The notes: generated from the letters alone by a model not told the origin. DNA of 64,000 bases from Pseudomonas sp. HOU2 (GCF_040729435.1 NZ_CP160398.1:434001-498000); one strand, 5' to 3'. Shown: positions 8,423-19,863, numbered from the stretch's first letter. Translations and numbers: made by a program.

Positions 8423-10504
8423 TCAGACAGCCGCCTGAGTCTCTCCACGGGCAATGTTCTGCATGAAACGATCCGCCGGCAGCGGATGCCCCAACAGATA
8501 GCCCTGCAAAGAATCACAGCCCAACTGCGTGAGGAAATCCTGCTGCACGCCGGTCTCCACTCCCTCGGCAACAATTCGCAAGCCCAGGGCCTGCCCCAGC
8601 GCCACAATGGCCGAAACGATGGCCGCGTCATCGCTGTCGTGCTCCAGATCGCGGACAAAACCGCGATCGATCTTCAGCTCGTTGGCCGGCAGGCGCTTGA
8701 GATACATCAGGCTCGAATACCCGGTGCCGAAGTCGTCGATCGACAGGTCGACGCCCATGTCCGACAACTCCTGCAACACCGTCATGCTCGCATCGGCGTC
8801 GCTCATGGCGGTGGTTTCGGTGATCTCCAGGGTCAGGCTGTTGGCCGGCAGATGATGGGTCGCCAGTGCCTTGGCCACGCTCTGCACCAGCCCGGCGTGG
8901 CAGAACTGCAACGCCGAGAGGTTCACCGCGATGCGCCAGTCGGTGTAGCCGAGCACGTACCATTCGCGCATCTGCCGGCAAGCTTCGTTGAGCACCCATT
9001 CACCGATGGCGATGATCAGGCCGGTCTTCTCCGCCAGATCGATGAACTTGTCCGGCAGCAGCATGCCCTGGGTCGGATGCTGCCAGCGCAGCAGGGCTTC
9101 GGCACCGACCGGACGGCCACTGGCGGCGTCGAATTTGGGTTGGAAGTACAAGCTGAACTGACTGTGCTCCAGCGCGGCGCGCAAATCTTGCAACAACTGC
9201 AACTGCTTGCGCGCGTTGCTGTTCATCGAGGCATCGAAGAAGCTGTAACCGTTTTTGCCGCCGCCCTTGGCGTGATACATCGCCGCGTCGGCGTTCATCA
9301 GCAGTTCCTGCGCGTTTTGGCCATTGCCCGGGTACACGGCGATGCCGACGCTGGCGGAAATCTGCAAGTCGTGCTCGGCCACGCGGAACGCCTGGCCGAG
9401 CAACCCGACCTGACGCGCGGCCAGGCCCAGCGCATCGTCGGGTTCGCTCAGGCGTACCAGCAGCACGAATTCATCGCCGCCGATCCGCGCCAATGTGTCC
9501 TGGCTGCGCAGGTCTTCACGCAGACGCCCCCCGACTTCACGCAGTAACTGGTCGCCCATGTGATGGCCAAAGGCATCGTTGACCGGTTTGAAACCATCCA
9601 GGTCGATGAACATCAGCGCAAAACAGCCACCCTGTTCCTCGACTTTTTTCATCGCCTGATTGATCCGGTCATCCAGCAGCATGCGGTTCGGCAGGCCGGT
9701 CAGGGTGTCGTGCAACGCCAGTTGCGTCAGTTCGCGATTGGCCAGGGTCAGCGAATGCGCCAGATCGGCAGTACGCGCTTCAAGGCGGGCATCGAGAATC
9801 GAAGTGAGCAAGGCGATCGACAGCACCGCCAGCGTGGTGATCAACACCAGATTGTCGAGGCCGTTGCCCTTGAGGCCGTCGAGCGTTGCACCGCAGAAAC
9901 TGCCATCAGGAAACTGCGCGGCGGCCATGCCGGTGTAGTGCATGCCGACAATCGCGATGCCCATGATCACTGCCGCACCACCACGAATCAGACGCACATA
10001 AGGCGAGTGCTGGCGCAGGCGGAAGGCGATCCATAACGCCGCCGCCGAGGCCCCGACCGCGATCAGCAATGAGGCGCCGAACAGCGTCGGCTCGTAATCG
10101 ATGCCCGGCGTCATGCGCAACGCGGCCATGCCGGTGTAATGCATGGCGCTGATGCCGGCGCCCATGATCAAAGCACCAAAGGCTAATTGCAGAATCGGCA
10201 GTTTCGGCTGGCTGACCAGCCACAGGGCAAATCCGCAGGACAGCACTGCGATCAACAGCGACAGCGCGGTAATCGCAATGTCGTAGCCCAGGTCGATCGG
10301 CAGCTTGAAGGCCAGCATGCCGATGAAGTGCATCGACCAGACGCCAACCCCCATCGCCAGCGCGCCGCCCGCCGTCCAGAAATGCACCGCTCGCCCACGG
10401 GCGCTGGCGATGCGTCCGGTCAGGTCGAGCGCGGTGTAGGACGCGAGGATCGCCACACACAAAGAAATGAAAACCAGGGTGAAAGAATAATTACCGATGA
10501 GCAT
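8423..10504 (-). CDS. MHYT-GGDEF-EAL cyclic-di-GMP protein
   Basis: A 693-residue inner-membrane protein likely to both make and break c-di-GMP. The MHYT sensor (about 1-225, seven helices) has three signatures, SMHFIGM, AMHYTGM and GMHYTGM, proposed to bind a metal and sense a diatomic gas or copper. The GGDEF domain has an intact GGDEF (about 342-346) and an I-site RSQD five residues before it, so synthesis with product inhibition is possible. The EAL domain keeps EALLRW (469-474) and DDFGTGYSSL, so hydrolysis is also possible. I start at MLIGNYSF, the usual beginning of these proteins; an in-frame GTG exists at 10522. Single gene between repeats. Confidence 0.93.
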   Translation of the reverse strand: MLIGNYSFTLVFISLCVAILASYTALDLTGRIASARGRAVHFWTAGGALAMGVGVWSMHFIGMLAFKLPIDLGYDIAITALSLLIAVLSCGFALWLVSQPKLPILQLAFGALIMGAGISAMHYTGMAALRMTPGIDYEPTLFGASLLIAVGASAAALWIAFRLRQHSPYVRLIRGGAAVIMGIAIVGMHYTGMAAAQFPDGSFCGATLDGLKGNGLDNLVLITTLAVLSIALLTSILDARLEARTADLAHSLTLANRELTQLALHDTLTGLPNRMLLDDRINQAMKKVEEQGGCFALMFIDLDGFKPVNDAFGHHMGDQLLREVGGRLREDLRSQDTLARIGGDEFVLLVRLSEPDDALGLAARQVGLLGQAFRVAEHDLQISASVGIAVYPGNGQNAQELLMNADAAMYHAKGGGKNGYSFFDASMNSNARKQLQLLQDLRAALEHSQFSLYFQPKFDAASGRPVGAEALLRWQHPTQGMLLPDKFIDLAEKTGLIIAIGEWVLNEACRQMREWYVLGYTDWRIAVNLSALQFCHAGLVQSVAKALATHHLPANSLTLEITETTAMSDADASMTVLQELSDMGVDLSIDDFGTGYSSLMYLKRLPANELKIDRGFVRDLEHDSDDAAIVSAIVALGQALGLRIVAEGVETGVQQDFLTQLGCDSLQGYLLGHPLPADRFMQNIARGETQAAV

Positions 10505-10674
10505 GAAGATTCTCGCGACCACCCGCGCCGTACTGCGTCCATTCTCGGCCGGGCAAATGCGGCGATTGTACTGATTGCGCGGAAGAACGCACTGACAAAG
10601 TAATCATTTTGCCATCAACCCGATGAAACGCTTGTTTGATCACTGCGCAAGGCTCTGGAACAACCATCACAACC

Positions 10675-10752
10675 TGTAGGAGCTGCGGCACGCTGCGATC
10701 CTTTGACCTTGTTTTTTAAGATCAAAAGATCGCAGCGTGCCGCAGCCCCTAC
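10675..10752. repeat. REP hairpin, class B
   Basis: TGTAGGAGCTGCGGCACGCT on the left with GCGTGCCGCAGCCCCTAC on the right around a GATC-rich centre. The stem carries compensatory changes relative to other class B copies. It follows the opmB stop by four bases and may end the mux transcript. Confidence 0.85.
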
Positions 10753-10756
10753 GGGT

Positions 10757-12217
10757 TTATTCGGTGGCCAGTTGTCCGTCCCAACCGCCGCCCAGTGCCG
10801 CGATCAATTGCACGCTGGCAATCAGGCGATTCTGCAGGATATTCAGCACAGTGCGCTCGTTGCTCAGCGCCGTGGCCTGCACCACAACCACATCGATGTA
10901 GGCAATCAACCCGGCCTTGTACTGGTTCTGGGTCAGGCGCAGCGAGTCGCGCGCGGCATCCAGTGCTTCCTGACGCACACCCGCCTCGTCCTCATACACC
11001 TTCAGTTGCACCAGATAGTTTTCCACTTCACGGAAACCGTCGAGCACGGTCTGGCGGTACTTGGCGACGGTCTGGTCATACACCGCTTCGGTGCGATCAA
11101 CTTCGGCCGAACGGATCCCGCCATCGAAAATCGGCAAATCCAGTTTCGGCCCGACCGACCAGAAACGGTTCGGCAGCGTTAGAAGATTTTTCGAGGTACT
11201 GCTGCTGTAACCGCCGCTCATGCTCAGGGTCAGATCCGGGTAATACGCAGCTTTGGCTACGCCGATATTGGCATTGGCGGCGATTACCGAGCGTTCCGCC
11301 GAGGCGATGTCCGGACGTCGCTCCAGCAACTGCGAAGGCAGGCTCAGGGGAATCTGCGGCAGGTTCGGAATGTTCTGGCTTTCAGCGATGCTGAACTCGG
11401 CCGGCGCCTGCCCGGTGAGCACGGCGATAGCGTTTTCGAACTGCGCGCGTTGCCAGATCAGGTCCACCAGATCGGCCTGAGTGGTTTTCAGCTGGGTCTG
11501 CGCCTGCGCCACCGCATCGCGTCCGGAAATCCCGGCGCGGTACTGGTTCTGGGTCATTTGCAGCGACTTTTCGTAAGCCGCGACGGTGGCCTCGAGCAAG
11601 CGTTTCTGCTGATCGATCACTCGCAGTTGCAAGTAATTCTGCACCAGCTCCGACTGCTGGCTCAGGCGCATCGCAGCCAGATCGGCGAAGCTCGCCTGGG
11701 CGCTGGCTTCGTTGGCTTCCAGACCGCGACGCAACTTGCCCCAGATGTCGGCTTCCCAACTCACACCCAACTGCGCGTTGTAGGTGTCGCGTATACCGCT
11801 GGCCGAACTGCTCAGGCTCGAGCTGCTGCTGCCGGTGCCCTGGCTGGAACGGGTCTTGCCCACGCTCAGGTCCACGTTCGGGTAAAACGCCCCACGGGCA
11901 CTACGTACCAAGGCCTGGGCTTGACGGAACTGGGCTTCGGATTGCGCGACAGTCTGGTTGGAACTGTTGAGTTTCTCGATCAGGCCGTTGAGCTGCTGAT
12001 CGCCATACAACTCCCACCAGGCGCCACGGGCCAGCGAGTCGCTCGGATTGGCCTGACGCCAGCCCTTGGCTTCCTTGTATTGCGCGACCTCGGCGGTCTG
12101 CGGGCGCTGATAGTCCGGGCCGACGGCGCAGGCACTGAGCATCGCCACGCACAGCGACAGGCTCAGCAGACGCGAGCCGCGCGCAGTGGCCAGATTGAGA
12201 AGCGAACGATCGGTCAT
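10757..12217 (-). CDS. opmB: RND efflux outer-membrane lipoprotein OpmB
   Basis: A TolC/OprM-type outer-membrane channel of 486 residues closing the tripartite pump. A lipoprotein signal ends in the lipobox LSAC with C30 lipidated, followed by AVGPDYQRP typical of NodT-family channels. Two OEP repeats follow (about 80-260 and 280-475) with the repeated QTQLKTTQADL and LTQNQYKAGLI helices. The ATG overlaps the muxC stop by four bases (ATGA), so translation is coupled. Gene order muxA-muxB-muxC-opmB matches P. aeruginosa, where the system exports novobiocin, aztreonam, macrolides and tetracycline. Confidence 0.93.
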   Translation of the reverse strand: MTDRSLLNLATARGSRLLSLSLCVAMLSACAVGPDYQRPQTAEVAQYKEAKGWRQANPSDSLARGAWWELYGDQQLNGLIEKLNSSNQTVAQSEAQFRQAQALVRSARGAFYPNVDLSVGKTRSSQGTGSSSSSLSSSASGIRDTYNAQLGVSWEADIWGKLRRGLEANEASAQASFADLAAMRLSQQSELVQNYLQLRVIDQQKRLLEATVAAYEKSLQMTQNQYRAGISGRDAVAQAQTQLKTTQADLVDLIWQRAQFENAIAVLTGQAPAEFSIAESQNIPNLPQIPLSLPSQLLERRPDIASAERSVIAANANIGVAKAAYYPDLTLSMSGGYSSSTSKNLLTLPNRFWSVGPKLDLPIFDGGIRSAEVDRTEAVYDQTVAKYRQTVLDGFREVENYLVQLKVYEDEAGVRQEALDAARDSLRLTQNQYKAGLIAYIDVVVVQATALSNERTVLNILQNRLIASVQLIAALGGGWDGQLATE

Positions 12218-15200
12218 AGCGGAGTTTCCAGAGCGGCGTCAGTACGCACGCCACGCCACTTGTTGAAGCGGTGGCGCAGCTTGTCGAGATAGAGGTAAAC
12301 CACAGGCGTGGTGTAAAGGGTCAGGACCTGGCTGAAGATCAGGCCGCCGATGATGGTCAGGCCCAGTGGCTGGCGCATCTCCGCACCTTCGGCGCGGCTG
12401 AGCAACAGCGGCAAGGCGCCGAGGATCGCCGCCAGCGTGGTCATCAGAATCGGCCGCAGCCGTTGCAGGCAGGCGCTACGGATCGACTCCAGCGGCGACA
12501 GGCCCTGATGGCGCTCCAATTGCAGCGCCAGGTCGATCATCAGGATCGCGTTTTTCTTCACCACACCGATCAGCAGGAACAGTCCGAGCAGCGAAATCAG
12601 ACTGAACTCGCCGCCCAGCGCATAGATCGACAGCAACGCGCCGACCCCGGCCGAGGGCAAGGTCGAGAGAATGGTCAGCGGGTGAATATAGCTTTCATAC
12701 AACACACCGAGCACCAGATACACCGCCAGCAAAGCGCCGAGAATCATGAACGGCTGGCTTTTCTGGGTCGCGGCAAAGGCGTCGGCGGTGCCGGCCATTT
12801 TCGCGATCACGTCTTCCGGCAGGCCGACCTTGGCAATCGCCCGCTCGATCGCGGCACTGCCCTGCTCCACGGTCACGCCTTCAGCCATGTCGAACGCGAT
12901 GCTTTCGGAGGCGAACTGGCCTTCGTGGCTGACGCGGTCGTCTTCCAGGCTGTTTTCATAATGGGCGATAGTCGACAACGGAATCCGTGCGCCGTCGGCG
13001 GTGATTACGTGCACTTGATTGAGCGTCACCGGATCCTGCGCGTATTTCGGATTGACCTCCATCACCACCTGATACTGGTTGAGGCTGTCGTAGATCGTCG
13101 AAATCTGCCGCTGGCTGTAGGCGTTGTTCAACACTGCGGTGACCATGTTCATGTCGACACCCAGGCGCTTGGCCTGATCGCGGTCGACAATCAGCGTCAC
13201 CTGCTGCGCGCCACGGCCCTCGCGGGCATCGATGGCGGTCAGCTCGGGCAGTGCGCGCAGCGCGGTGACCACTTTCGGATACCACTCGCGCAACGCGCCC
13301 AGATCACCGCTTTGCAGGATGTAGCTGTATTGCGAGGTGGTCTGCTCGCGGCCACCACCGAACTGCAGATCCTGGTCCGCCATCAGCATCAACTGGGCGC
13401 CGGGTACCTTGGGCATTTCCTTGCGCAGGCGTTCGATGACTTTCTGCGCCGACAGATTGCGCTCCTTGATCGGCTTCAGGCGCACCAGCATGAACGCGTT
13501 GTTGGTGCCGTTGGTACCACCGATGAACCCGGCCACACTCTCCACCGCTTCGTCCTTGAGCACGGCGCGGCGGAAGGTTTCCATTTTCGGCTGCATCACG
13601 CTGAACGACAGGCCGTCGTCGCCACGCACGAAACCGATCAACTGGCCGGTGTCCTGCTGCGGCATGAACGTCTTCGGTACTACTACGTACAGCGCGACGT
13701 TGACCCCGACCGTGATGATCAGGCTGAGCAAGGTCAGGCGGCGATGGCGCAGGACCCAGTCGAGACTGGTGGCGTACTTGCCGACCATCCAGTCGTTGGC
13801 GCGGCGGCTCCAGCGTTGCAGACGGTTTTCCTGGCCCGGCGTGTGTGGCTTGAGCCAGCGCGCACAGAGCATCGGCGTCAGGGTCAGCGAGACCACCAGC
13901 GACACCACGATCGCCGCCGCCAGGGTGATGGAGAACTCGCGGAACAGACTCTCGACAATCCCGCCCATGAACAGGATCGACAGGAACACCGCCACCAGCG
14001 ACACGTTCATCGACAGCAAGGTGAAACCGACTTCCTTGGCCCCGAGGTAGGCGGCTTTCATCGGTTTGACGCCTTCGTCGATGTGTCGGGAAATGTTCTC
14101 CAGCACCACGATGGCATCGTCCACCACCAGCCCGGTGGCCAGAATCAACGCCATCAGCGACAGGTTGTTCAGCGAAAAACCATAGAGGTACATCACCGCG
14201 AAGGTGCCGACCAGCGACACCGGCACCGCCAGCGTCGGAATCAGCGAGGCGCGGAAATTCCCGAGAAACAGGAACACCACCAGAATCACCAGCGCCACGG
14301 CGATCAGCAGGGTCATTTCCGCTTCGTGCAGGGTGGCCTTGATCACCGGCGAGCGATCCATCGCCAGATTCAGTTTGACGCTGGCCGGCAGTACCGCTTG
14401 CAACGCCGGCAACTGCGCCTTGATCTCGTTGACCGTCTCGATGATGTTGGCGCCGGCCTGGCGGTTGATCACCAGCAGCACCGCTGCGTCATCGTTGAAG
14501 AAACCGCTGTTGTAACGGTCTTCGACGCCGTCGCTGACCTTGGCTACATCCTTCAGGCGCAGGGCCGCGCCGTTGTTGTAATGGATGATCAGTGATTCGT
14601 AATCCTTGGCCTTCTCCAACTGGTCGTTGGCCTGGATCTGCCACAGGCGTTCGCCGTCTTCGACCGAACCCTTGGGCCGGCGCACATTGGCCCCGGCAAT
14701 GGTCTTGCGCACGTCATCGAGCGCCACGCCGTACTGGTTCAGCGCCTGCGGCTCGAGTTCGATGCGCACCGCCGGCAGCGAACTGCCGCCGATCTGCACT
14801 TCACCGACACCCTGCACCTGCGACAGGCTCTGCGACAGAATGGTCGAGGCCAGGTCATAGAGCTGGCCTTTTTCCAGCACATCCGAAGTCAGCGACAGCA
14901 CCATGATCGGTGCCTGCGACGGGTTGACCTTCTTGTAGGTCGGCATGCTGCGCATCCCGCTCGGCAACAGGTTGCGCGAAGCATTGATCGCCGCCTGCAC
15001 CTCGCGCGCCGCGCCGTTGATGTCGCGGTCGAGGTCAAATTGCAGAATGACCCGGGTCGAACCCTGGCTGGAGCGGCTGCTCATGGTGTTGACGCCGGCA
15101 ATCGCGCCGAACGAACGCTCCAGCGGCGTCGCCACCGTTGACGCCATGACCTCGGGGCTGGCGCCGGGCAGACTGGCCTGGACCACAATCACCGGGAAAT

Positions 15201-15321
15201 CCATTTGCGGCAGCGGCGATACCGGCAGCAGGCCGAAGCTGACGCCGCCCAGCAACATGATTGCCAGGCTCAGGAGCATGGTCGCGACCGGGCGCTTGAT
15301 GAAAGGACCGGACAAGTTCAT
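12214..15321 (-). CDS. muxC: RND efflux inner-membrane subunit MuxC
   Basis: One of two RND pumps in the MuxABC-OpmB system (MdtC class), 1035 residues, 12 predicted membrane helices with two large periplasmic loops. It begins MNLSGPFIKRPVATMLLSL. The proton-relay pair is D401-D402 in GLVVDDAIVVLENI of TM4. MdtB/MdtC-type pumps work as heterotrimers with their partner, consistent with the adjacent muxB. It overlaps opmB by four bases, but is separated from muxB by 142 bases holding a REPIN, which breaks the otherwise tight spacing. Translation starts 27 bases after the REPIN. Confidence 0.95.
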   Translation of the reverse strand: MNLSGPFIKRPVATMLLSLAIMLLGGVSFGLLPVSPLPQMDFPVIVVQASLPGASPEVMASTVATPLERSFGAIAGVNTMSSRSSQGSTRVILQFDLDRDINGAAREVQAAINASRNLLPSGMRSMPTYKKVNPSQAPIMVLSLTSDVLEKGQLYDLASTILSQSLSQVQGVGEVQIGGSSLPAVRIELEPQALNQYGVALDDVRKTIAGANVRRPKGSVEDGERLWQIQANDQLEKAKDYESLIIHYNNGAALRLKDVAKVSDGVEDRYNSGFFNDDAAVLLVINRQAGANIIETVNEIKAQLPALQAVLPASVKLNLAMDRSPVIKATLHEAEMTLLIAVALVILVVFLFLGNFRASLIPTLAVPVSLVGTFAVMYLYGFSLNNLSLMALILATGLVVDDAIVVLENISRHIDEGVKPMKAAYLGAKEVGFTLLSMNVSLVAVFLSILFMGGIVESLFREFSITLAAAIVVSLVVSLTLTPMLCARWLKPHTPGQENRLQRWSRRANDWMVGKYATSLDWVLRHRRLTLLSLIITVGVNVALYVVVPKTFMPQQDTGQLIGFVRGDDGLSFSVMQPKMETFRRAVLKDEAVESVAGFIGGTNGTNNAFMLVRLKPIKERNLSAQKVIERLRKEMPKVPGAQLMLMADQDLQFGGGREQTTSQYSYILQSGDLGALREWYPKVVTALRALPELTAIDAREGRGAQQVTLIVDRDQAKRLGVDMNMVTAVLNNAYSQRQISTIYDSLNQYQVVMEVNPKYAQDPVTLNQVHVITADGARIPLSTIAHYENSLEDDRVSHEGQFASESIAFDMAEGVTVEQGSAAIERAIAKVGLPEDVIAKMAGTADAFAATQKSQPFMILGALLAVYLVLGVLYESYIHPLTILSTLPSAGVGALLSIYALGGEFSLISLLGLFLLIGVVKKNAILMIDLALQLERHQGLSPLESIRSACLQRLRPILMTTLAAILGALPLLLSRAEGAEMRQPLGLTIIGGLIFSQVLTLYTTPVVYLYLDKLRHRFNKWRGVRTDAALETPL

Positions 15322-15353
15322 TGACCAAGATCCTTACTTTCACCGCACTCCCC

Positions 15354-15443
15354 TGTAGGAGTGAGCCTGCTCGCGATGAGGTCGGCACATTCAATATCGG
15401 TAGGGACAGACACACTGCTATCGCGAGCAGGCTCACTCCTACA
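15354..15443. repeat. REPIN, class D, inside the mux operon
   Basis: TGTAGGAGTGAGCCTGCTCG and inverted copy CGAGCAGGCTCACTCCTACA with a spacer of about 45 bases. It lies between muxB and muxC on the transcribed strand, so the mRNA would carry a large hairpin between the two pump subunits. Confidence 0.9.
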
Positions 15444-15463
15444 AGGGATATGTGTACGGACAG

Positions 15464-18400
15464 TCATACCGATACCTCTTCGGCATCGGTCTTGCCAAAG
15501 CGCCGACCGAGACGGTCGAAGTACAGATAGATCACCGGCGTAGTGAACAGAGTCAGTACCTGGCTCACCAGCAAGCCGCCGACCATCACCAGACCCAACG
15601 GCTGCCGCAACTCAGCCCCGGAACCGGTGGCGAGCATCAGCGGCACGGCGCCGAACAGCGCGGCCAGGGTGGTCATCAGAATCGGCCGGAAACGCAGCAG
15701 CGCCGCCTGATAGATTGCCTGCTCCGGCGCCATGCCCTGGGTGCGTTCGGCGTCGAGGGCGAAGTCGATCATCATGATCGCGTTCTTCTTGACGATACCG
15801 ATCAGCAGGATGATGCCGATGATTGCGATCATCCCCAGGTCATTGCCGCTGAGCAGCAACGCGAGCAAGGCCCCCACCGCCGCCGACGGCAGGGTCGACA
15901 GGATGGTGATCGGGTGGATGTAACTCTCGTAGAGCACGCCGAGCACGATGTACATGGTCACCACCGCCGCCAGAATCAGCAGCAAGGTGCTCGACAGCGA
16001 TGCCTGGAATGCTTCGGCCGCGCCCTGGAACTGGGTCTGCACGCCAATCGGCATGCCGATGTCCTTCTGCACCTGATCGATGATGTCCACCGCATGCCCC
16101 AGCGCCACACCGGGTGCGAGGTTGAACGACATCATCACCGCCGGGAACTGACCGATGTGGGTGATCGCCAATTGCGCCTGACGCTCCTCGACATGGGCCA
16201 GGCTCGACAGGCGCACCTGCGCACCATCGGTGGTCTTGACGTGAATCTGGTCCAGCGCCGCCGGCCCGATCTTCTCCCCGGCCTGCGCCTGCAGCACCAC
16301 GCGGTACTGGCTGGCCTGGGTGTAAATGGTCGAGATCTGCCGCTGGCCGAAGGCGTCGTACAGCGCATCGGTGATGTTCTGCACCGAAACACCGAGGCGC
16401 GACGCCGCATCGCGGTCGATCACCAGATAGACCTGCAGACCCTTGTCCTGCAAGTCGCTGGCAACGTCGGTCAGTTCCGGGCGCTGGGCCAGCGCCTCGA
16501 CCAGACGCCCGCTCCACTGGCTGAGCAGTTCGGCATCCGGTGAGGACATGCTGAATTGATACTGGGTGCGGCTGACCCGATCCTCGATGGTCAGATCCTG
16601 CACCGGCTGCATGAACAGGCGAATGCCGACCAGTTTGTCCAGTTGCGGTTGCAGGCGCGCGATCACCTCGGTGGCACTCAGGTCACGCTGGCCGTGGGGC
16701 TTGAGGTTGATCAGCAGGCGACCGCTGTTGAGCGTGGCGTTGTCGCCGTCGACACCGATGTAGGACGACAGGCTTTCAACCGCCGGATCTTCAAGAATCA
16801 CCTTGGCCAGCGCCTGCTGACGCTCGCCCATGGCGGCGAAGGAAATCGACTGCGGCGCCTCGGAAATGCCCTGGATCACCCCGGTGTCCTGCACCGGGAA
16901 GAAGCCCTTGGGCACCACCATATAAAGGAACACGGTCAGCGCGAGCGTACCGATGGCCACCAACAGGGTCAGCGGCTGGTGTTTGAGCACCCACTGCAAC
17001 TTGCGCCCGTAGGCGGCGATCATCCAGTCGATGAAGCCGCCGCTGGCCCGGTAGAAGCGGCCCTGCTCGTGGGCTTCCGGCTCACGTTTGAGCAAACGCG
17101 CGCACATCATCGGCGTCAGGGTCAGCGAGACCACCAGCGAAATCAGGATCGCCACCGCCAGAGTGATGGCGAACTCGCGGAACAGTCGCCCGACCACGTC
17201 AGCCATGAACAGCAGCGGAATCAGTACCGCGATCAGCGACAGGGTCAGGGAGATCAGGGTGAAGCCGATCTGCTTCGCGCCTTTGAGCGCCGCCTGCATC
17301 GGGCTGTCACCCTCCTCGATGAAGCGCGCGATGTTTTCCAGCATCACAATCGCATCGTCGACCACAAAACCGGTGGCGATGGTCAGCGCCATCAAGGTCA
17401 GATTGTTGACCGAGAACCCGGCGAGATACATCACGCCAAACGTGCCGATCAGCGACAGCGGCACCGCCACCGACGGGATGATCGTCGCGCTGGCACGCCG
17501 CAAAAACAGGAAAGTCACCATCACCACCAGCGCAATGGCGATCAGCAGTTCGTGCTGCACGTCAGTCACCGAGGCGCGGATGGTCTGGGTGCGGTCGGTG
17601 AGCACGGTAACGTCGAGGCCGGCCGGCAGGTTGTCGGTGATGCTCGGCAGCAGTGCCTTGATCCGGTCGACTACCTCGATCACGTTGGCACCCGGCTGAC
17701 GCTGGATATTGAGCAGCACTGCCTGATTCTGGTTGGCCCACGCCGCCAGGCGTTCGTTCTCGGCGCCGTCGACGATTTCCGCGACATCCTTCAGGCGCAG
17801 CGGCGCGCCGTTCTTGTAGGCGAGGATCAGGTTGGCGTAGTCCTTGGGCGACGTCAGCTGATCGTTGGCGTCGAGCATCGAGACCCGGGTCGGGCCGTCG
17901 AAGTTGCCCTTGGGCTGATTGACGTTGGACGCGCCGATCAGGGTGCGCACGTCTTCCAGGTTCAGGCTGTTCGCCGCCAGTGCTTCCGGGTTGACCTTGA
18001 TCCGCACCGCCTGCCGCTGACCGCCGGCAATGCTGACCATGCCGACGCCGCTGATCTGGGCGATCTTCTGCGCCATGCGCGTATCGACCAGATCATTGAG
18101 TTTTGGCAGGAGCATGGTTTTCGAGGTGATCGCCAGGGTCAGCACCGGGGTGTCCGCCGGGTTGACCTTGTTGTACACCGGCGGCGCCGGCAAGTCGGTC
18201 GGCAGCAGATTGGTCGCGGCGTTGATCGCGGCCTGCACCTGCTGTTCGGCGACGTCCATGTTGATGTCGAGGCTGAAACGCAGGGTCAGCACCGAAGCAC
18301 CGCCGGAGCTGGTCGAGGCCATTTGCGTCAGGCCCGGCATCTGCCCGAACTGACGTTCGAGCGGCGCGGTGACGGCACTGGTCATCACGTCCGGACTGGC

Positions 18401-18559
18401 GCCGGGGTACAGGGTCATGACGCGGATGGTCGGATAATCGACCTGCGGCAATGCCGAAACCGGCAGCAGGCGATAGGCAATCAGGCCGGCCAGCACAATG
18501 GCCAGCATGCTCAGGGTGGTGGCAACCGGACGGAGGATGAACAGCCGCGAAATGTTCAT
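15464..18559 (-). CDS. muxB: RND efflux inner-membrane subunit MuxB
   Basis: The second RND pump (MdtB class), 1031 residues, beginning [19 protein letters not shown]. The TM4 proton-relay aspartates are D401-D402 in [14 protein letters not shown]. Periplasmic porter and docking regions are complete. It has the heterotrimer-type organisation with MuxC. Its ATG overlaps the muxA stop by four bases, giving coupled translation. In P. aeruginosa both pump subunits are required for activity. No sign of decay. Confidence 0.95.
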   Translation of the reverse strand: MNISRLFILRPVATTLSMLAIVLAGLIAYRLLPVSALPQVDYPTIRVMTLYPGASPDVMTSAVTAPLERQFGQMPGLTQMASTSSGGASVLTLRFSLDINMDVAEQQVQAAINAATNLLPTDLPAPPVYNKVNPADTPVLTLAITSKTMLLPKLNDLVDTRMAQKIAQISGVGMVSIAGGQRQAVRIKVNPEALAANSLNLEDVRTLIGASNVNQPKGNFDGPTRVSMLDANDQLTSPKDYANLILAYKNGAPLRLKDVAEIVDGAENERLAAWANQNQAVLLNIQRQPGANVIEVVDRIKALLPSITDNLPAGLDVTVLTDRTQTIRASVTDVQHELLIAIALVVMVTFLFLRRASATIIPSVAVPLSLIGTFGVMYLAGFSVNNLTLMALTIATGFVVDDAIVMLENIARFIEEGDSPMQAALKGAKQIGFTLISLTLSLIAVLIPLLFMADVVGRLFREFAITLAVAILISLVVSLTLTPMMCARLLKREPEAHEQGRFYRASGGFIDWMIAAYGRKLQWVLKHQPLTLLVAIGTLALTVFLYMVVPKGFFPVQDTGVIQGISEAPQSISFAAMGERQQALAKVILEDPAVESLSSYIGVDGDNATLNSGRLLINLKPHGQRDLSATEVIARLQPQLDKLVGIRLFMQPVQDLTIEDRVSRTQYQFSMSSPDAELLSQWSGRLVEALAQRPELTDVASDLQDKGLQVYLVIDRDAASRLGVSVQNITDALYDAFGQRQISTIYTQASQYRVVLQAQAGEKIGPAALDQIHVKTTDGAQVRLSSLAHVEERQAQLAITHIGQFPAVMMSFNLAPGVALGHAVDIIDQVQKDIGMPIGVQTQFQGAAEAFQASLSSTLLLILAAVVTMYIVLGVLYESYIHPITILSTLPSAAVGALLALLLSGNDLGMIAIIGIILLIGIVKKNAIMMIDFALDAERTQGMAPEQAIYQAALLRFRPILMTTLAALFGAVPLMLATGSGAELRQPLGLVMVGGLLVSQVLTLFTTPVIYLYFDRLGRRFGKTDAEEVSV

Positions 18560-19863
18560 GCGCCCTTCTTGGCCTTGTCAGCTGCGGCGGCGTCCGGCGC
18601 GCTGGCCGCGGGTTTGCCCTGCAGGTGCCCGGTCGGGGTGGTCGGCACGTCATTGCTGTCGTTGACGACTTCCACTTCGCTGCCTTCTTTGAGGCGATCG
18701 GTGCCTTCGAGCACGACGCGGTCGCCTGCCGCCAGACCTTCGGTGATCACCGTGTTGGTGCCGTCACTGGCGCCGATTTTCAGTTGGCGGATGGTGACTT
18801 TCTTGTCGCCGTCCAACGCATAAACGAAGGTACCGTTGGTGCCGAACTGAATCGCCGCCGACGGTGCCAGTACCACGCTTTTCAGGGTGTCGGCCAGCAG
18901 GTGCACATTAACGAACTGATTGGGGAACAGCGACTGGTCACGGTTATCGTAACGGGCCTTGAATTTCAGGGTGCCGGTGGCGACGTCGATCTGGTTGTCG
19001 AGGCTTTGCAGCACGCCGCTGGCCTGGATTTTCGTGTCGCCGCGATCCCACGCTTCGGCCGGCAGTTTCGCGCCACTGTGGTAGCGGGCAAGCACGGTTT
19101 CGAGGCTGTTTTCCGGCAAAGTGAAGACCACGCTGATCGGCTGGGTCTGGGTGATCACCGCGAGGAACGTGGTGTCATTGGCCGCGACGAGGTTGCCGAC
19201 GTCGACCTGACGCAGGCCGACGCGACCGGCAATCGGTGCGCGGATCTTGGTGAATTCGAGATTGAGTTTGGCGTCGTTGACCGCCGCCTGATTGGTCTTG
19301 ACCGTGCCCAGATACTGCCCGACCAGCGCTTCGGCGGTGTCCAGCGTCTGCTTGGCGATGCTGTCTTCCTTGTACAGGCCGCGATAACGCTCGACGTCGA
19401 CCTGAGCGTTTTTCAGCTGCGCCTGATTCTGCAGCAAGGTGCCTTCAGCCTGGAGCAAGGCGTTCTGGTACGGGCGCGGATCGATCTCTGCCAGCAGGTC
19501 GCCGGCCTTGACCATCTGCCCTTCCTCGAAGTTGATCTTCACCAGTTCGCCGCCGACCCGGCTGCGCACGTTGATGGTGTTGAGCGCGGTCACCGTACCC
19601 AGAGCCTTGTAATACAGCGGGAAGTCGCCCGTGACCGCCGGAGCCACACGCACCGGAATCGGCCCGGCCGCGCCACCGAAGCCCGGCCGCATCATCCCCG
19701 AACGTCCGGCATGGCCGCTCGCCGCCTTGTCGGCGCCCTCCTTGTGGGCCGAACCGGCGGGCCAGAATTTCCAGCACAGGACGGCGATGACCAACAGGAC
19801 GAGCAGGCTGATCAGCCAGCGACGGGAGTTGCGAGGGGACGATTGCATGGATTGATTAACCAT
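18556..19863 (-). CDS. muxA: RND efflux periplasmic adaptor MuxA
   Basis: Membrane-fusion protein linking the MuxBC pump to OpmB, 435 residues. An N-terminal membrane anchor ([19 protein letters not shown], about 15-33) replaces a lipobox. Next come the biotinyl-lipoyl-like half ([20 protein letters not shown]), an alpha-hairpin rich in Gln/Asn, the second lipoyl half ([20 protein letters not shown]) and a beta-barrel domain. The C-terminus is Ala/Lys-rich. It is the first gene of the operon, with a 175-base gap to tpx containing the tpx terminator, so the mux promoter should lie between 19864 and about 19990. Confidence 0.94.
   Translation of the reverse strand: MVNQSMQSSPRNSRRWLISLLVLLVIAVLCWKFWPAGSAHKEGADKAASGHAGRSGMMRPGFGGAAGPIPVRVAPAVTGDFPLYYKALGTVTALNTINVRSRVGGELVKINFEEGQMVKAGDLLAEIDPRPYQNALLQAEGTLLQNQAQLKNAQVDVERYRGLYKEDSIAKQTLDTAEALVGQYLGTVKTNQAAVNDAKLNLEFTKIRAPIAGRVGLRQVDVGNLVAANDTTFLAVITQTQPISVVFTLPENSLETVLARYHSGAKLPAEAWDRGDTKIQASGVLQSLDNQIDVATGTLKFKARYDNRDQSLFPNQFVNVHLLADTLKSVVLAPSAAIQFGTNGTFVYALDGDKKVTIRQLKIGASDGTNTVITEGLAAGDRVVLEGTDRLKEGSEVEVVNDSNDVPTTPTGHLQGKPAASAPDAAAADKAKKGA

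Noticed and set aside
12271..14595. 774-codon + strand frame opposite muxC
   Set aside because: His/Gln/Arg-rich shadow of the RND pump gene; the minus-strand protein is unmistakable.
16556..18823. 755-codon + strand frame opposite muxB/muxA
   Set aside because: Same antisense effect; spans two real genes on the other strand.
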